A stretch of 64,000 nt of DNA from contig SXIH01000042.1 in assembly GCA_005772895.1 (NCBI GenBank), positions 39,254 to 103,253 of the forward strand, given 5' to 3'. Of this stretch, positions 47,882 to 57,394 are shown piece after piece (position 1 is the first letter of the stretch; every line of letters starts with the position of its first letter). The position numbers and the translations under genes are program-made. Source of the stretch: Bacteroidota bacterium (GTDB taxonomy: Bacteria > Bacteroidota > Bacteroidia > 2-12-FULL-35-15). The notes under the pieces are model-generated. The model made no database searches, was not told the origin of the DNA, and saw only the letters and a program-made list of their open reading frames with translations.

Positions 47882-49588
47882 TTACTGCTTTACAATTCGT
47901 TTTGTTAAGGTTCCTTTTTCCGAACCTACCTTTACAAAGTAAATTCCGTTTGCTAATTCTGATAAATTCAGATCAACAGAAGTATTTTGACATTGTATTG
48001 AAATTATTTTTTCACCCAAAACATTAAATATTTCTATCGTAGATTCTTTTTCAATTCCACTCAATGTAACAATAGAGTTAGTTGGATTAGGATAAAGTCC
48101 AATATCGTTCATTACTTGATGTTCACTATATCCTGTTATAACTTGATTCATTTTGTGAACAAAAATATTGAAAATACTAAGGCTAGCACAATTGGAATTT
48201 ACAACTCCTGGGCCCGGATCAAAATCAACAGTTCCTCCAAACGAACCTGTTGTATATACATTTCCAAAACCATCTACGAAAATCGAATACCCTCTGCTGA
48301 ATTGATTTCCATCGAAGCTTACAGCCCAAAGAAAATCGCCATTAGTATTCAGCTTTAAAATAAAAATATTCATGGTGGCAGTCGAATTGTAGAGATAAAA
48401 TATTCCGGCTCCCGGATCAAAATCAACAATTCCACCAAAGAACCCTGTGAGATAAAAATTTCCAGCGGGGTCCTGAGCAATGTTAAGACCAGCATAAGCG
48501 CTAATACTTCCTCCAATGCGTTTTGCCCATAAAAAATTTCCAGCAGGATCCAGTTTTAATAAAGAAATGTCAGTACTACTCGAATCAGCAACTAGATTAT
48601 AAGTTCCGGACCCGGGGTCAAAATCTGTCGTACCGGTAAAAGTTCCTGATATGAAAATATTACCAAAAGCATCAAAGACAACAGATTCAGAACTCGCTTG
48701 ATTTGTAGAACTTCCCGTGTTTTTCACCCAGATAAAATTTCCTGAAGTATCCAATTTTAACAGAAAGGCACTAGAGCTTGCTGATGTGAGACTATTAGTT
48801 CCTGGTCCGGAGTCAAAATCAACCGTACCTGAAAAACGACCTCCAACTAATAAATTCCCTGTTGGGTCGATGATGATTTTTTTTGCATCATCTCCGCCAG
48901 GTGCAGTTCCTCCAATTTGTTTTACCCAAACGAAATTTCCCGTTGAATCCAGCTTTAAAATGAAAATGTCTTGTGAAGAACCGTATGAAGTATGAATGGC
49001 TGTTCCTACACCAGGATCAAAATCCAAGGTCCAAGGAGAAAGAGTTTTAAAATAGCCACTTAGATATGTGTTCCCTGATAGATCAACAGTGAGGGAAAAT
49101 GACTGAACGTCCGAGTTTGCACCTAGGCCTATTTGTTTAAGCCAGCCTATAGTGCCAGAGGTATCTAGTTTTACAATAAACATAGAATTGTCACCAGATT
49201 CGTTTACGTCATACGCTCCCGTTACATAAATGTTTCCAATACTATCAAGAACAATTGCATGGGGCACATCACCTGTCGCTCCGCCCACAACACGAGTGAC
49301 CCAGATCAAATTTCCTGCTGGATCTGATTTTGATACAAAAGCGTCAACCCAACCATTCGAAATCAGATTATATATTCCTGGGCCTGGATCAAAATCAGTT
49401 GTATCAGAGAAGGAACCGGTTGTATATACATTTCCTGCTGCATCAGCAACAATTGCTGCTCCCCAACCATGTGTTAAAGTATCTACACCAATTCTATTTA
49501 CCCATTCTAATGTTGGAGTTTGAGCAATTCCACTCAAGCATAGGCAAACAAAAGTATTAAGTAATATTCCTTTTTTTATTAGTCTCAT
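47882..49588 (-). CDS. Secreted SBBP beta-propeller protein with T9SS type A CTD
   Basis: 568 residues. Signal peptide LLNTFVCLCLSGIAQ. The body holds about six or more SBBP units, each with VTGSF..DTTDFDPGPGIYNL-like text and FVLKLDxxGNFxWVK (for example VGGRFSGTVDFDSGPGT). The DFDPGxG loops resemble calcium-binding turns. The last 70 residues are a type A CTD (LYPNPTNSIVTLSGIEKES ... TKRIVKQ) that matches the CTD of the neighbouring 888-residue gene in about 52 of 70 positions. This is a probable large extracellular propeller. Confidence 0.9.
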   Translation of the reverse strand: MRLIKKGILLNTFVCLCLSGIAQTPTLEWVNRIGVDTLTHGWGAAIVADAAGNVYTTGSFSDTTDFDPGPGIYNLISNGWVDAFVSKSDPAGNLIWVTRVVGGATGDVPHAIVLDSIGNIYVTGAYDVNESGDNSMFIVKLDTSGTIGWLKQIGLGANSDVQSFSLTVDLSGNTYLSGYFKTLSPWTLDFDPGVGTAIHTSYGSSQDIFILKLDSTGNFVWVKQIGGTAPGGDDAKKIIIDPTGNLLVGGRFSGTVDFDSGPGTNSLTSASSSAFLLKLDTSGNFIWVKNTGSSTNQASSESVVFDAFGNIFISGTFTGTTDFDPGSGTYNLVADSSSTDISLLKLDPAGNFLWAKRIGGSISAYAGLNIAQDPAGNFYLTGFFGGIVDFDPGAGIFYLYNSTATMNIFILKLNTNGDFLWAVSFDGNQFSRGYSIFVDGFGNVYTTGSFGGTVDFDPGPGVVNSNCASLSIFNIFVHKMNQVITGYSEHQVMNDIGLYPNPTNSIVTLSGIEKESTIEIFNVLGEKIISIQCQNTSVDLNLSELANGIYFVKVGSEKGTLTKRIVKQ

Positions 49589-49673
49589 TTTATTGTTTTT
49601 AATTTGTTTTTCTAAATTAATAAAAGGTTAAGTTTCTAAATAACTAAGGTAGAATAAGCCCTTCTAGAAGCAA

Positions 49674-49700
49674 TTACCGATAAAAGTATTTTTGGCACAA
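49674..49700 (-). promoter_or_regulatory. 27-bp shared motif, copy 2
   Basis: Same motif as at 47787 and 53428, differing at one internal base from copy 1. It lies 86 bases upstream of the SBBP gene start at 49588. Confidence 0.6.
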
Positions 49701-49708
49701 CAGAATTT

Positions 49709-49749
49709 TTTTCAAAAAAAAATCTCTCAATTATAAAATTGAGCGATTT
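49709..49749 (-). terminator. Terminator of the 49769 gene
   Basis: The same 13-bp stem as at 47825-47862 with one mismatch (GAGCGATTT instead of GAGAGATTT), followed by a T-run on the minus strand. Confidence 0.8.
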
Positions 49750-49768
49750 GAATTTTAAAATCTAGTTC

Positions 49769-52435
49769 TTAATTTTTTATAACTCGTTTAGTTACTGTTT
49801 CTTTTTCCGAACTTACATTTACAAAATAAATTCCATTCTCAAATTCAGATAAATCTAAATTTACTGAAGTGTTTTTACTTTGTGTTGAAATTACTTTCTC
49901 ACCCAACACATTAAATACTTCAATTGTTGATTCTTTTTCAATTCCAGTTAATGTAACAATTGAATTTGTAGGATTAGGAAAAACCCCCAACTCCTGATTC
50001 AGAACTCCCGACTGCACGCCCGTGCAAGGATCTACAACAATACTTGATGTATCATTATTCACACACCCATTTCCATCTGTGTAAGTATAAGTAATATTAA
50101 ATGTTCCCGTACCTGCTGTAGTTGCGTTGAATGTACTTCCTGTTACTGCGGTTCCGCTAAATGTTCCACCTGTTGGCGAAACGGTTCCTAATACAACAGA
50201 AGTTGCATTAATACAAACCAATGCCGGACTTTGAGAATAAGTAACTGTAGGCAATGGATTTATTACAACAGCTAAAGTTTGAGCAGAAGAATTTCCGCAT
50301 GTGTTATTTGCAGTCACAGTTATATTTCCACCGCTTGTTCCCGGAGTTGCAACAATACTATTTGTTGTAGATGTTCCAGACCATGTTGCAGGTAAAGTCC
50401 ATGTATAAGATGTTGCTCCACCAACAGCAGTGATGCTATATGTTTGCGCTCCTGTTCCAACACACATACTTGCTAATCCTGAAATTGTTCCGGGTGTAGC
50501 AGGAATTGAATTTACAGTAATTGCTAAAGTTGCAACAGAACTATTTCCACAAGCATTGTTTGCGGTAACGGTAATATTTCCACTTGTTGCACTTGCTGTT
50601 GCATTAATAGAATTTGTTGTTGACGTTCCTGTCCAACCACCTGGTAAAGCCCATGTGTAAGATGTTGCTCCTGCAACCGCAGTAATTGAATATGTGTTTG
50701 TTGTTCCTGAACAAATTGTTGCTGTTCCTGAAATTGTTCCCGGTGTTGCAGGAATTGTATTTACCACAACAGCCAAGGTTGCTGCTGTAGAATTTCCGCA
50801 AGTATTATTTGCAGTCACAGTGATATTTCCACTTGTAGAACTTGCTGTTGCATTAATACTATTTGTTGTTGAAGTTCCTGTCCAACCACCTGGTAATGCC
50901 CAAGTGTATGATGTTGCTCCAGCAACAGCAGTGATAGAATATGTATTTGTTGTTCCTGAACAAATACTGGTAGACCCTGTAATGGAGGCTGGTTGTGCTG
51001 GAGAAGAAGAACAATATCCATATTGAGCAAAAAAACCAGTAAAATTAGTTGGATCCGTAGTAAGGTTAGCAGTTCCTATACCCATATCAAAATCGTGTGT
51101 ATCTTGGAATCTTCCGCACAAATACATGTTTGATGAAGTGAGAAACATTCTATATAGTTGTACGTCTTTATTTATAAGGTTGCCGATTTTATATGCTGAT
51201 AAATAATTGCCGTTAATGTCATATTTAGCAATAAATAAATGATTTCCGGTAGCACCCGCCCCTAAATTTGCAGTTCCTGGACCCGGATCAAAATCAACTA
51301 TGTTAAAAAAATTTCCTCCAACATTTATATTATCGTTTGCATCAATTTCAATATTACATGCTAAATTAGTAACAGCACCCCCTCCTGTAAATTGTTTAAC
51401 AAAAATTAAATTTCCTGTTGTGCTATTATATTTTGCAAAGAACGCGTCTGCTGTAGCTCCAGGAGGTACAGTTTGAACTGCCGCAGTAGGGTCAAAATCA
51501 CAGCCTGCAGCACAAGCCCCAGAGCAGCATACGTTCCCTTGGTTATCAATTTCAATATCCAGAGGACTAGAAAGACCAAAAGGAAGACCAGACATTTCGC
51601 TTCCAGTACCTCCTATTTGGTCAGCCCAAATAAATGAAAGAATATTGCTATATTTAACAAGCACTATGTCATATCCCGTACCACTAAAATTTGCAAAATT
51701 TGTAACTCCTGCTCCTGGGTCCAAATCACCTGAGTTAGTAGTAGAAAAATGAGCACCCATATATACGTTTCCACTTGCATCAGTTGTAATTTTTGTATAT
51801 CGCAATCCAGTAGATCCTATATTCATATTACCCAAAGTAGTTCCACTTAAGTTATATTTCCAAATGCCACAGTTTGTACCTGAAGAGCCTGAAACAAATA
51901 AATTATTTGAATTGTCTATATCTATTGATTCTGGAGTAATGGTTCCATTTTGCACTAACCAAACAAAATTTCCATTTTGATCATATTTAGCGACAAAACC
52001 TGCTCCAGTACCAACTGGAGAATATACTCCTGGACCTGGATCCCAATCAAAAGTACTTCCAGAGTGTTGTCCCCCAATATATATATTTGAGCTTAAATCA
52101 ATAGTGATACAATACGCTGATTGAGAGCTAGTAGCTCCAAAGGCATTTGCCCAAACAAGTGCTCCAATCGAAGAATATTTAGCAAGGAAGATATCATTTG
52201 TGCCACTTACCGAAGTCAAATTATAAGTTCCAACTCCAGGGTCAAAATCTATTGTACCTTGAAAATATCCTGTCACATATACATTTCCAGAAGTATCAGC
52301 TACTATTCCTGTTGTCTGATTAGGAGTAGGAGTACCAACTGGTTGGAGTGCATCTGCCCATTCATAAATTGGTTGTGACCAAACATTAGAAGAGAGAATT
52401 AGTGTTGCGATAATTAATGAGTAGATTTTTTTCAT
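49769..52435 (-). CDS. Secreted SBBP and Ig-like repeat protein with T9SS type A CTD
   Basis: 888 residues. Signal peptide SLIIATLILSSNVWSQ. The N-terminal half has SBBP blades with six DFDPGxG-like motifs (IDFDPGVGTYNL, FDWDPGPGVYSP). Then come three PKD-like units of about 83 residues with SYTWALPGGWTGTST, highly similar to each other (DNA anchors 50383, 50632 and 50881), and a fourth module with PTGGTFSGTAV. The CTD starts at FPNPTNSIVTLTGIEKES and ends TKRVIKN. It is the largest cargo of this block and a probable surface adhesin. It is the paralogue of the SBBP gene downstream. Confidence 0.9.
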   Translation of the reverse strand: MKKIYSLIIATLILSSNVWSQPIYEWADALQPVGTPTPNQTTGIVADTSGNVYVTGYFQGTIDFDPGVGTYNLTSVSGTNDIFLAKYSSIGALVWANAFGATSSQSAYCITIDLSSNIYIGGQHSGSTFDWDPGPGVYSPVGTGAGFVAKYDQNGNFVWLVQNGTITPESIDIDNSNNLFVSGSSGTNCGIWKYNLSGTTLGNMNIGSTGLRYTKITTDASGNVYMGAHFSTTNSGDLDPGAGVTNFANFSGTGYDIVLVKYSNILSFIWADQIGGTGSEMSGLPFGLSSPLDIEIDNQGNVCCSGACAAGCDFDPTAAVQTVPPGATADAFFAKYNSTTGNLIFVKQFTGGGAVTNLACNIEIDANDNINVGGNFFNIVDFDPGPGTANLGAGATGNHLFIAKYDINGNYLSAYKIGNLINKDVQLYRMFLTSSNMYLCGRFQDTHDFDMGIGTANLTTDPTNFTGFFAQYGYCSSSPAQPASITGSTSICSGTTNTYSITAVAGATSYTWALPGGWTGTSTTNSINATASSTSGNITVTANNTCGNSTAATLAVVVNTIPATPGTISGTATICSGTTNTYSITAVAGATSYTWALPGGWTGTSTTNSINATASATSGNITVTANNACGNSSVATLAITVNSIPATPGTISGLASMCVGTGAQTYSITAVGGATSYTWTLPATWSGTSTTNSIVATPGTSGGNITVTANNTCGNSSAQTLAVVINPLPTVTYSQSPALVCINATSVVLGTVSPTGGTFSGTAVTGSTFNATTAGTGTFNITYTYTDGNGCVNNDTSSIVVDPCTGVQSGVLNQELGVFPNPTNSIVTLTGIEKESTIEVFNVLGEKVISTQSKNTSVNLDLSEFENGIYFVNVSSEKETVTKRVIKN
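50383..50990 (-). repeat. Tandem ~249-bp coding repeats
   Basis: Anchors TCCAACCACCTGGTAA at 50632 and 50881 are 249 bases apart, and a diverged copy starts near 50383. The units encode the SYTWALPGGW Ig-like domains of the 888-residue protein. Confidence 0.8.
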
Positions 52436-52452
52436 AGTTGTTTTTTATTTAG

Positions 52453-53361
52453 TTATTCGCAATCACATGCTCCAGGGGCATAGGGTAGATAGACAGATGT
52501 AGGAACATCGTCAGCAGTCCTATGAAGAGCATCTTGATATCCTGCACCATTAAATTGCTGCCCCCATCTTTGAAAAGAAATGAAGCAAACCCCTTTTTCA
52601 TCTTTCCATAACAGAGCTAGATCAAGATACCTATATAGAATTGCTCCCGTATATTTATCATGAACTATAATCCAATCATTGCATAAGATTTTAGCCTTCA
52701 TGCAGGCCCCAGAATTTTTATTGCCTTTTTGGTAAAAATCATTTATGTAAGAAACCCATTTTGGTTCCAAACCGTTCGGAATTTGCATTTTGGGTTTGAT
52801 ATCATTAAAACTCTTGCCGATTTTTAACATTGCGCCCGAATTTTTTTCAATAGTAATTTCGCCTTCTGCAATTGGCTTCTTCGTTTCATTGCCTCCTGGT
52901 TTACATCCAAAAACATTGAATTTAATTTTATGAATTCCAATAGATAAACCATTCAATGCGTTAGTGTAGGCATTTTGATTTACAGTAACGTACTTTTGAA
53001 GCCTTTCGTCAGTGATTTTTTCGGATGATTCATTAATAATGAATGTATATGTGGTTTGACCCGGGATCACCTTTTCATAATTTGTCATACGTATAACATT
53101 ATCCGGGGGATCTATAAAAGGATTAACATTAAAGCATTCTGCTTTTCCCATCTTGTTTCCAGCGCCATTATAAACTGCTTGATCCTCCACAGGTTTGTTG
53201 AGAAATATTTTGCAATAGATTTTATCACCCACTTGAAAAGTTTCAGCGGGGAAACCTTCGGCTGTAGTTGCTGTAATTAGCTTTTTTGAAAAAATCATTG
53301 TTTGAGCTTCAACTTGGAGTGTCAAGTACAATGAAAGAATAAAAATAAGTTTTGTTTTCAT
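52453..53361 (-). CDS. Secreted protein of unknown function
   Basis: 302 residues with signal peptide LIFILSLYLTLQVEAQ. The body mixes short strands with Lys/Asn-rich loops (YKKV..., TYTFIINESSEKITDERLQKYV) and ends with three cysteines in APGACDCE, plus CMKAKILCND in the middle. No conserved domain or T9SS CTD is recognised. It is just upstream (transcriptionally) of the 888-residue gene and could be co-transcribed. A copy of the 27-bp motif lies 67 bases before its start. The LytS sensor gene diverges from it. Confidence 0.65.
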   Translation of the reverse strand: MKTKLIFILSLYLTLQVEAQTMIFSKKLITATTAEGFPAETFQVGDKIYCKIFLNKPVEDQAVYNGAGNKMGKAECFNVNPFIDPPDNVIRMTNYEKVIPGQTTYTFIINESSEKITDERLQKYVTVNQNAYTNALNGLSIGIHKIKFNVFGCKPGGNETKKPIAEGEITIEKNSGAMLKIGKSFNDIKPKMQIPNGLEPKWVSYINDFYQKGNKNSGACMKAKILCNDWIIVHDKYTGAILYRYLDLALLWKDEKGVCFISFQRWGQQFNGAGYQDALHRTADDVPTSVYLPYAPGACDCE

Positions 53362-53427
53362 AATGATTTTTTATAGTAGATTTAGTTTTACCCGAATTAA
53401 AAATAGAAATACCCCATCAGACATCAC

Positions 53428-53454
53428 TTACCGATAAAAGGATTTTTCGCACAA
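53428..53454 (-). promoter_or_regulatory. 27-bp shared motif, copy 3, in the sensor/secreted intergenic region
   Basis: It matches copies 1 and 2 except at two positions. It lies between the divergent secreted gene (start 53361) and the LytS-type sensor (start 53514), so it could serve either or both. Read on the minus strand it begins TTGTGC and ends ATCGGTAA. Confidence 0.6.
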
Positions 53455-53500
53455 ACCTCAGCCTACGCTATCTTCGCAGAAGGAAGAACAAAAAATGAAT

Positions 53501-53508
53501 TATATTTG
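53501..53508 (+). promoter_or_regulatory. -7 box of the sensor kinase gene
   Basis: TATATTTG ends 5 bases before the ATG at 53514, as in other leaderless arrangements of this window. A -33 partner is not clear. Confidence 0.4.
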
Positions 53509-53513
53509 TAAAC

Positions 53514-56465
53514 ATGCGTTTCGGTGTCTTTTTTCTTTTTCTTCTTCAAAGCTTTACCGCTTTTACTCAGCAATTGCAATTCAGCAATATAAGCAGCAAC
53601 CTGTCTTTGCCTTCTCAGGAATGTTATAATATTATGCAGGATAGCAAAGGCTATATCTGGTTCAGCTCCGAAGCGGGTTTATGTAAATTTAATGGAAATG
53701 ATTTATAGGTATTTGATAAAAGGAACGGTTTACCTGAAGGAAGCACCTATTCGGTTACCGAAGATAAAACCGGAACATTATGGTTCGCTACCAGCAAAAA
53801 CCGCATCTTAAAATATAGCAATAGCAGTCTTATTGAAGCAGCTTTCAGTAAAAAACACGAAGCTGCTTTAAAAGGAAGTCTTGAATTAAGTTACTTATTA
53901 AGCTTTGATGAAAAGGGATTACTCCATATTAATACTGGAACTAGATCATATAAAGTTCATATTATCAACAATGAAATCACCGAACATTTTAAACCTGATA
54001 CCAGTGTTCATTTTTATTTATTAAAAACAAGTAATGGATTGATTCCTATTAATGGTGGGAAAGGACAGGGTATTAATTCATCTACCAAAAAGGCTAGTAA
54101 AGGATATGTCAGAATCAGCATAGGTGGTCTGGAAAAAGAAATCCAAATTCCTTTTGATAAAAACCAATATCCTTATTGGAGAATATTAACTGCTCATGCT
54201 TTAAACACAGATTTTTTCTGTTTCGAAAACTTTGTTGTGAAAATGAATGCAGATGGAAGTCACACTGTTTATGAATACCCAGATAGAGTATTGCAAATTT
54301 ATAGCGATAAAAACAATGGCTTTTGGGTTGGTATTCGAAAAAACGGAGTTTATTATTACCCGGATATTTCGGATATGGGAAATAAGATTATAAGCTTGAA
54401 CGAATATTCTGTTACAGGAATAAGTGAAGACAATGAAAAAGGTGTTTGGTGCAGCACTTTGGAAAAAGGTATTTTCTATTGCAAGAATAAAACCGTAGTT
54501 ACTTATGTAAATGTGAATGGCTTAAACAAAAGAGCACATTTTTTAAAATATGAGGGTGGATTTATTTTAACAGCTTCACAGGATAATGAACTTTGTTTGT
54601 TTTCAAAAAAAGGCATTGAAACAAAACAATTTGAAGGAAATGAGAATTTTATTATTACGGATGTATTGCAAACAGATAAAACTTGGTTAGTAGGTTCAAA
54701 AACATATTTATTCAAAACGGACGAAACTTTTAAAACAGTAGATCCGATAAAATTAGGAAAAACGCAATTCAATGCTGGAGCATATCAAATAGCTAATACA
54801 GAAAATGAGCGTCAGTTTGTGATTCAATACAGTGTTATTTCAGAACTGATAAATAATGAAGCGGTTAAAAGAACAACAGAAGGATTGGGATCTGCAGGAA
54901 CTTGCTTACTTTATTTAGGAAACAATAAACTGCTTGCAGGTTGCAAAACGGGCTTATATCAAATGGACATTAATACTTATGTATTAAAAGAAATAAAAGA
55001 TTTTACTGCAGAAGTTACTAAAATAATAAAAACAAGTGAAGGTGAAGTTTGGATAACAACAAAAAATGATGGGTTATATCTGTATAAAAATGAAAGCGTA
55101 ATAAATAAAACAACAGAATATAAACTAAACAACATCCGTTTATTTGATATTGCAGAAGATAAAAAAAATAGAGTGTGGCTTGCAAGCAATATTGGGTTGA
55201 TTTGCATTAATAGCGACAAGTCGGTTTCTATTTATAATCAGATGAATGGCCTATCGTCCAATGAAGTAAACAAAGTAGCAATAAGTAATGACGAACTATA
55301 TTTTTCTACAAATGAAGGAATAAGTTGCTTTCCTTTAAACACAAGCTTAGAAAACAGCACAAAACCGTACATTTATTTAAACAACTTAAAAGTAAACGAC
55401 AGAACAATAAAATATTCGGGCGATTTTCTTACGCTTAAACCTGATGAGAACTCATTATCACTTTACTTTGATTTGTTGACTTTTAAAGGAAATCAAACAA
55501 AAATGCTTTACTTGCTTGAAGGAGTAAATGGCACAACAGGTATAGTTGAAAGCAATAAATTGATTTTAAACAATCTTTATCCAGGAACATATAAACTGAG
55601 TGTATATGCAATAAATAATAGCAAACGTTTAAGCAAAACACCTTTTGTAATTTCATTCGTAATCATAAAACCATTTTGGGCTACCACTTGGTTTATACTT
55701 TTATGTATTGCTTTAATTTCTTTAATTATTTATCTAATAGTAAGAATAATTATAAAACGTATCAGAAGCAAAGAAGAAGAAAAAACAAAAATAAACAAAC
55801 TGATAGCTGAGCATCAGTTAAGTGCTTTGCAAGCGCAGATGAATCCACATTTCATTTTTAACGCAATCAATAGCATTCAAGGTTATATTCTGAAAAAGAA
55901 TGAGCAACAAGCATATGATTATCTGGCTAAATTCAGCAAACTAATTCGTATGGTATTGAATCACTCACTGGAAAAGATATTGCCTTTAAAGCAAGAGCTT
56001 GAAATGCTAAACTTGTATGTTGAATTAGAGCAACTAAGATTTGAAAAAAGTTTTGACTTTGAACTTATTGTTGATAAAAATATCAGTCAGTACGAAACAC
56101 AAGTCCCAAGCATGCTAATCCAGCCTTATGTGGAAAATGCAATTTGGCATGGTTTAATGAACCTGCCTACCGGACAGGCAGGTTTAGAAAAGAACAAAAA
56201 AGGAAAACTGAAGGTTGAAATAAAACTTCTGAATAATCTTTTAAATATTATTATCGAAGACAATGGTGTTGGTCGTGCACTTTCCAGCACCTTTAAAAAA
56301 GAATCAAATCATCAATCGGTTGGAATGAAATTAACGGAAAAGCGTTTAGTAATGATAAATAAATTGCAGGAGTATGAAGGAGCTAAAGTTATTGTGATTG
56401 ATTTGTATGATGAATTAAAAAATGCAAGTGGAACAAGAGTGGAAATATCTATCCCAATAAATTAG
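53514..56465 (+). pseudogene. LytS-type sensor kinase with propeller sensor, interrupted by in-frame amber codon
   Basis: One frame spans 984 codons with a single internal TAG at 53706-53708 (GNDL-stop-VFDKRNG). Before it, residues 1-64 hold a signal peptide (FLLQSFTAFTQ) and the start of the first propeller unit. Past it, two-component-regulator propeller repeats (GYIWFSSEAGL-type), a Y_Y_Y-like domain (LYLLEGVNGTTG), a membrane helix (FWATTWFILLCIALISLIIYLI) and a LytS-type kinase follow. The phospho-accepting His is residue 779 in QMNPHFIFNAINS; ATP-site residues are in MLIQPYVENAIWHGL. An inserted LPTGQAG-like peptide (codons about 883-891) sits in the ATPase domain. The stop could be a sequencing error (AAG or CAG would restore it), a pseudogene or readthrough. 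The LytTR regulator gene follows. Confidence 0.85.
56160..56184. repeat. Palindromic repeat inserted in the sensor kinase
   Basis: AACCTGCCT and AGGCAGGTT form a perfect 9-bp stem around ACCGGAC, in frame inside the ATPase domain. The encoded peptide is LPTGQAGL. A relative lies at 38988-39007. Confidence 0.8.
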
Positions 56466-56466
56466 G

Positions 56467-56520
56467 CCTCATCCGTCACGCAAAAAGCGCGACACCTTCT
56501 CCATTTGGAGAAGGGTGGGT
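56467..56520. repeat. CTTCTCC/GGAGAAG hairpin between sensor and regulator
   Basis: The CCTCATCC and ACGCAAAAAGCGC stretch followed by CTTCTCC, ATTT, GGAGAAG (56496-56513) is a compact hairpin resembling an interspersed repeat. It lies in the 82-base gap before the response-regulator start. Confidence 0.6.
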
Positions 56521-56547
56521 TTTGTAGTAACGAAATAATATTAGTAC

Positions 56548-57306
56548 ATGGAAAAGAAAATCACAGCAGTATTAGTTGACGATGAAAAGCAAAGCAGAGT
56601 TGTTTTGAGAAGCCTTTTGGAAAATTTTTCTTCCGAAGTAGAAATAGTTGGCGAGGCATCAAATGTAGAAGAAGCTACTGATATAATACAGCAAACGAAA
56701 CCAGAACTCGTTTTTTTGGACATACAAATGCCCAGAGCAAATGGTTTTAGCTTATTAAAGCAATACAATGAAATTCCTTTTGAAGTAATATTTGTTACAA
56801 GCTATGATAAGTATGCTATTAGTGCAATAAAATTCAGCGCATTGGACTATTTATTAAAACCTGTTGAAGTGTCTGACCTGAAAGAGGCTGTTGCGAAAGC
56901 AATGAAAAGTATTTCAAAAAAAGATAACAACGGAATGCAAATTATAAATTTATTGCATAGTTTAGATTCAGAGTCGAATGAAAGAAAAATTGCGGTTCAT
57001 TCTGGTGAAAGTGTTAAGCTTATAAATACAAGTAATATTCTTTATATAGAAAGTGATGAAGGAGTTTGTAATTTATTTACTATAAACAATGACAAATATT
57101 CCACAGCAAAATACCTGAAAGATTTTGAAGATTATTTCGGAGAAGCTTCCACTTTTGTTAGAATTCATAAAAGTTGTTTGCTTAACACCAATCATATAAA
57201 AGGTTATGATAAAGGAGAACCTTGCATTATTGAAATGGTTAATGGACAAACATTTGAAGTAGCACGCAGAAAAAAGCCTGAAGTTTTGGAGAAATTAAAA
57301 AAATAA
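56548..57306 (+). CDS. LytTR-family response regulator
   Basis: 252 residues. The receiver domain (1-125) has ITAVLVDDEKQ, phospho-acceptor D58 in LVFLDIQMPRANGF, and the VTSYDKY plus LLKPV signature. The LytTR DNA-binding domain (about 150-250) has AVHSGESVKLINTSNILYIES, GEASTFVRIHKSCLLNTNHIKG. It pairs with the LytS-type sensor upstream. LytTR proteins bind short direct repeats in promoters; candidates here include the 27-bp motif, which is untested. Confidence 0.92.
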   Translation: MEKKITAVLVDDEKQSRVVLRSLLENFSSEVEIVGEASNVEEATDIIQQTKPELVFLDIQMPRANGFSLLKQYNEIPFEVIFVTSYDKYAISAIKFSALDYLLKPVEVSDLKEAVAKAMKSISKKDNNGMQIINLLHSLDSESNERKIAVHSGESVKLINTSNILYIESDEGVCNLFTINNDKYSTAKYLKDFEDYFGEASTFVRIHKSCLLNTNHIKGYDKGEPCIIEMVNGQTFEVARRKKPEVLEKLKK

Positions 57307-57394
57307 AAAGTAAAGGCTTATTATAATCAGCATCAGCATTACCCCTAACTATAATATCAAAGATAAATCAACATTACGAAGTCGTGCGTAAGCT

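Noticed and set aside
52453..53361. T9SS cargo
   Set aside because: The C-terminus (APGACDCE) lacks the CTD pattern, so only general secretion by its signal peptide is supported.
47787..53454. The 27-bp motif as a plain -33/-7 promoter
   Set aside because: The TTG and any TAnnTTTG-like words within it are too close together for the known spacing, so it reads better as a regulator site or repeat.
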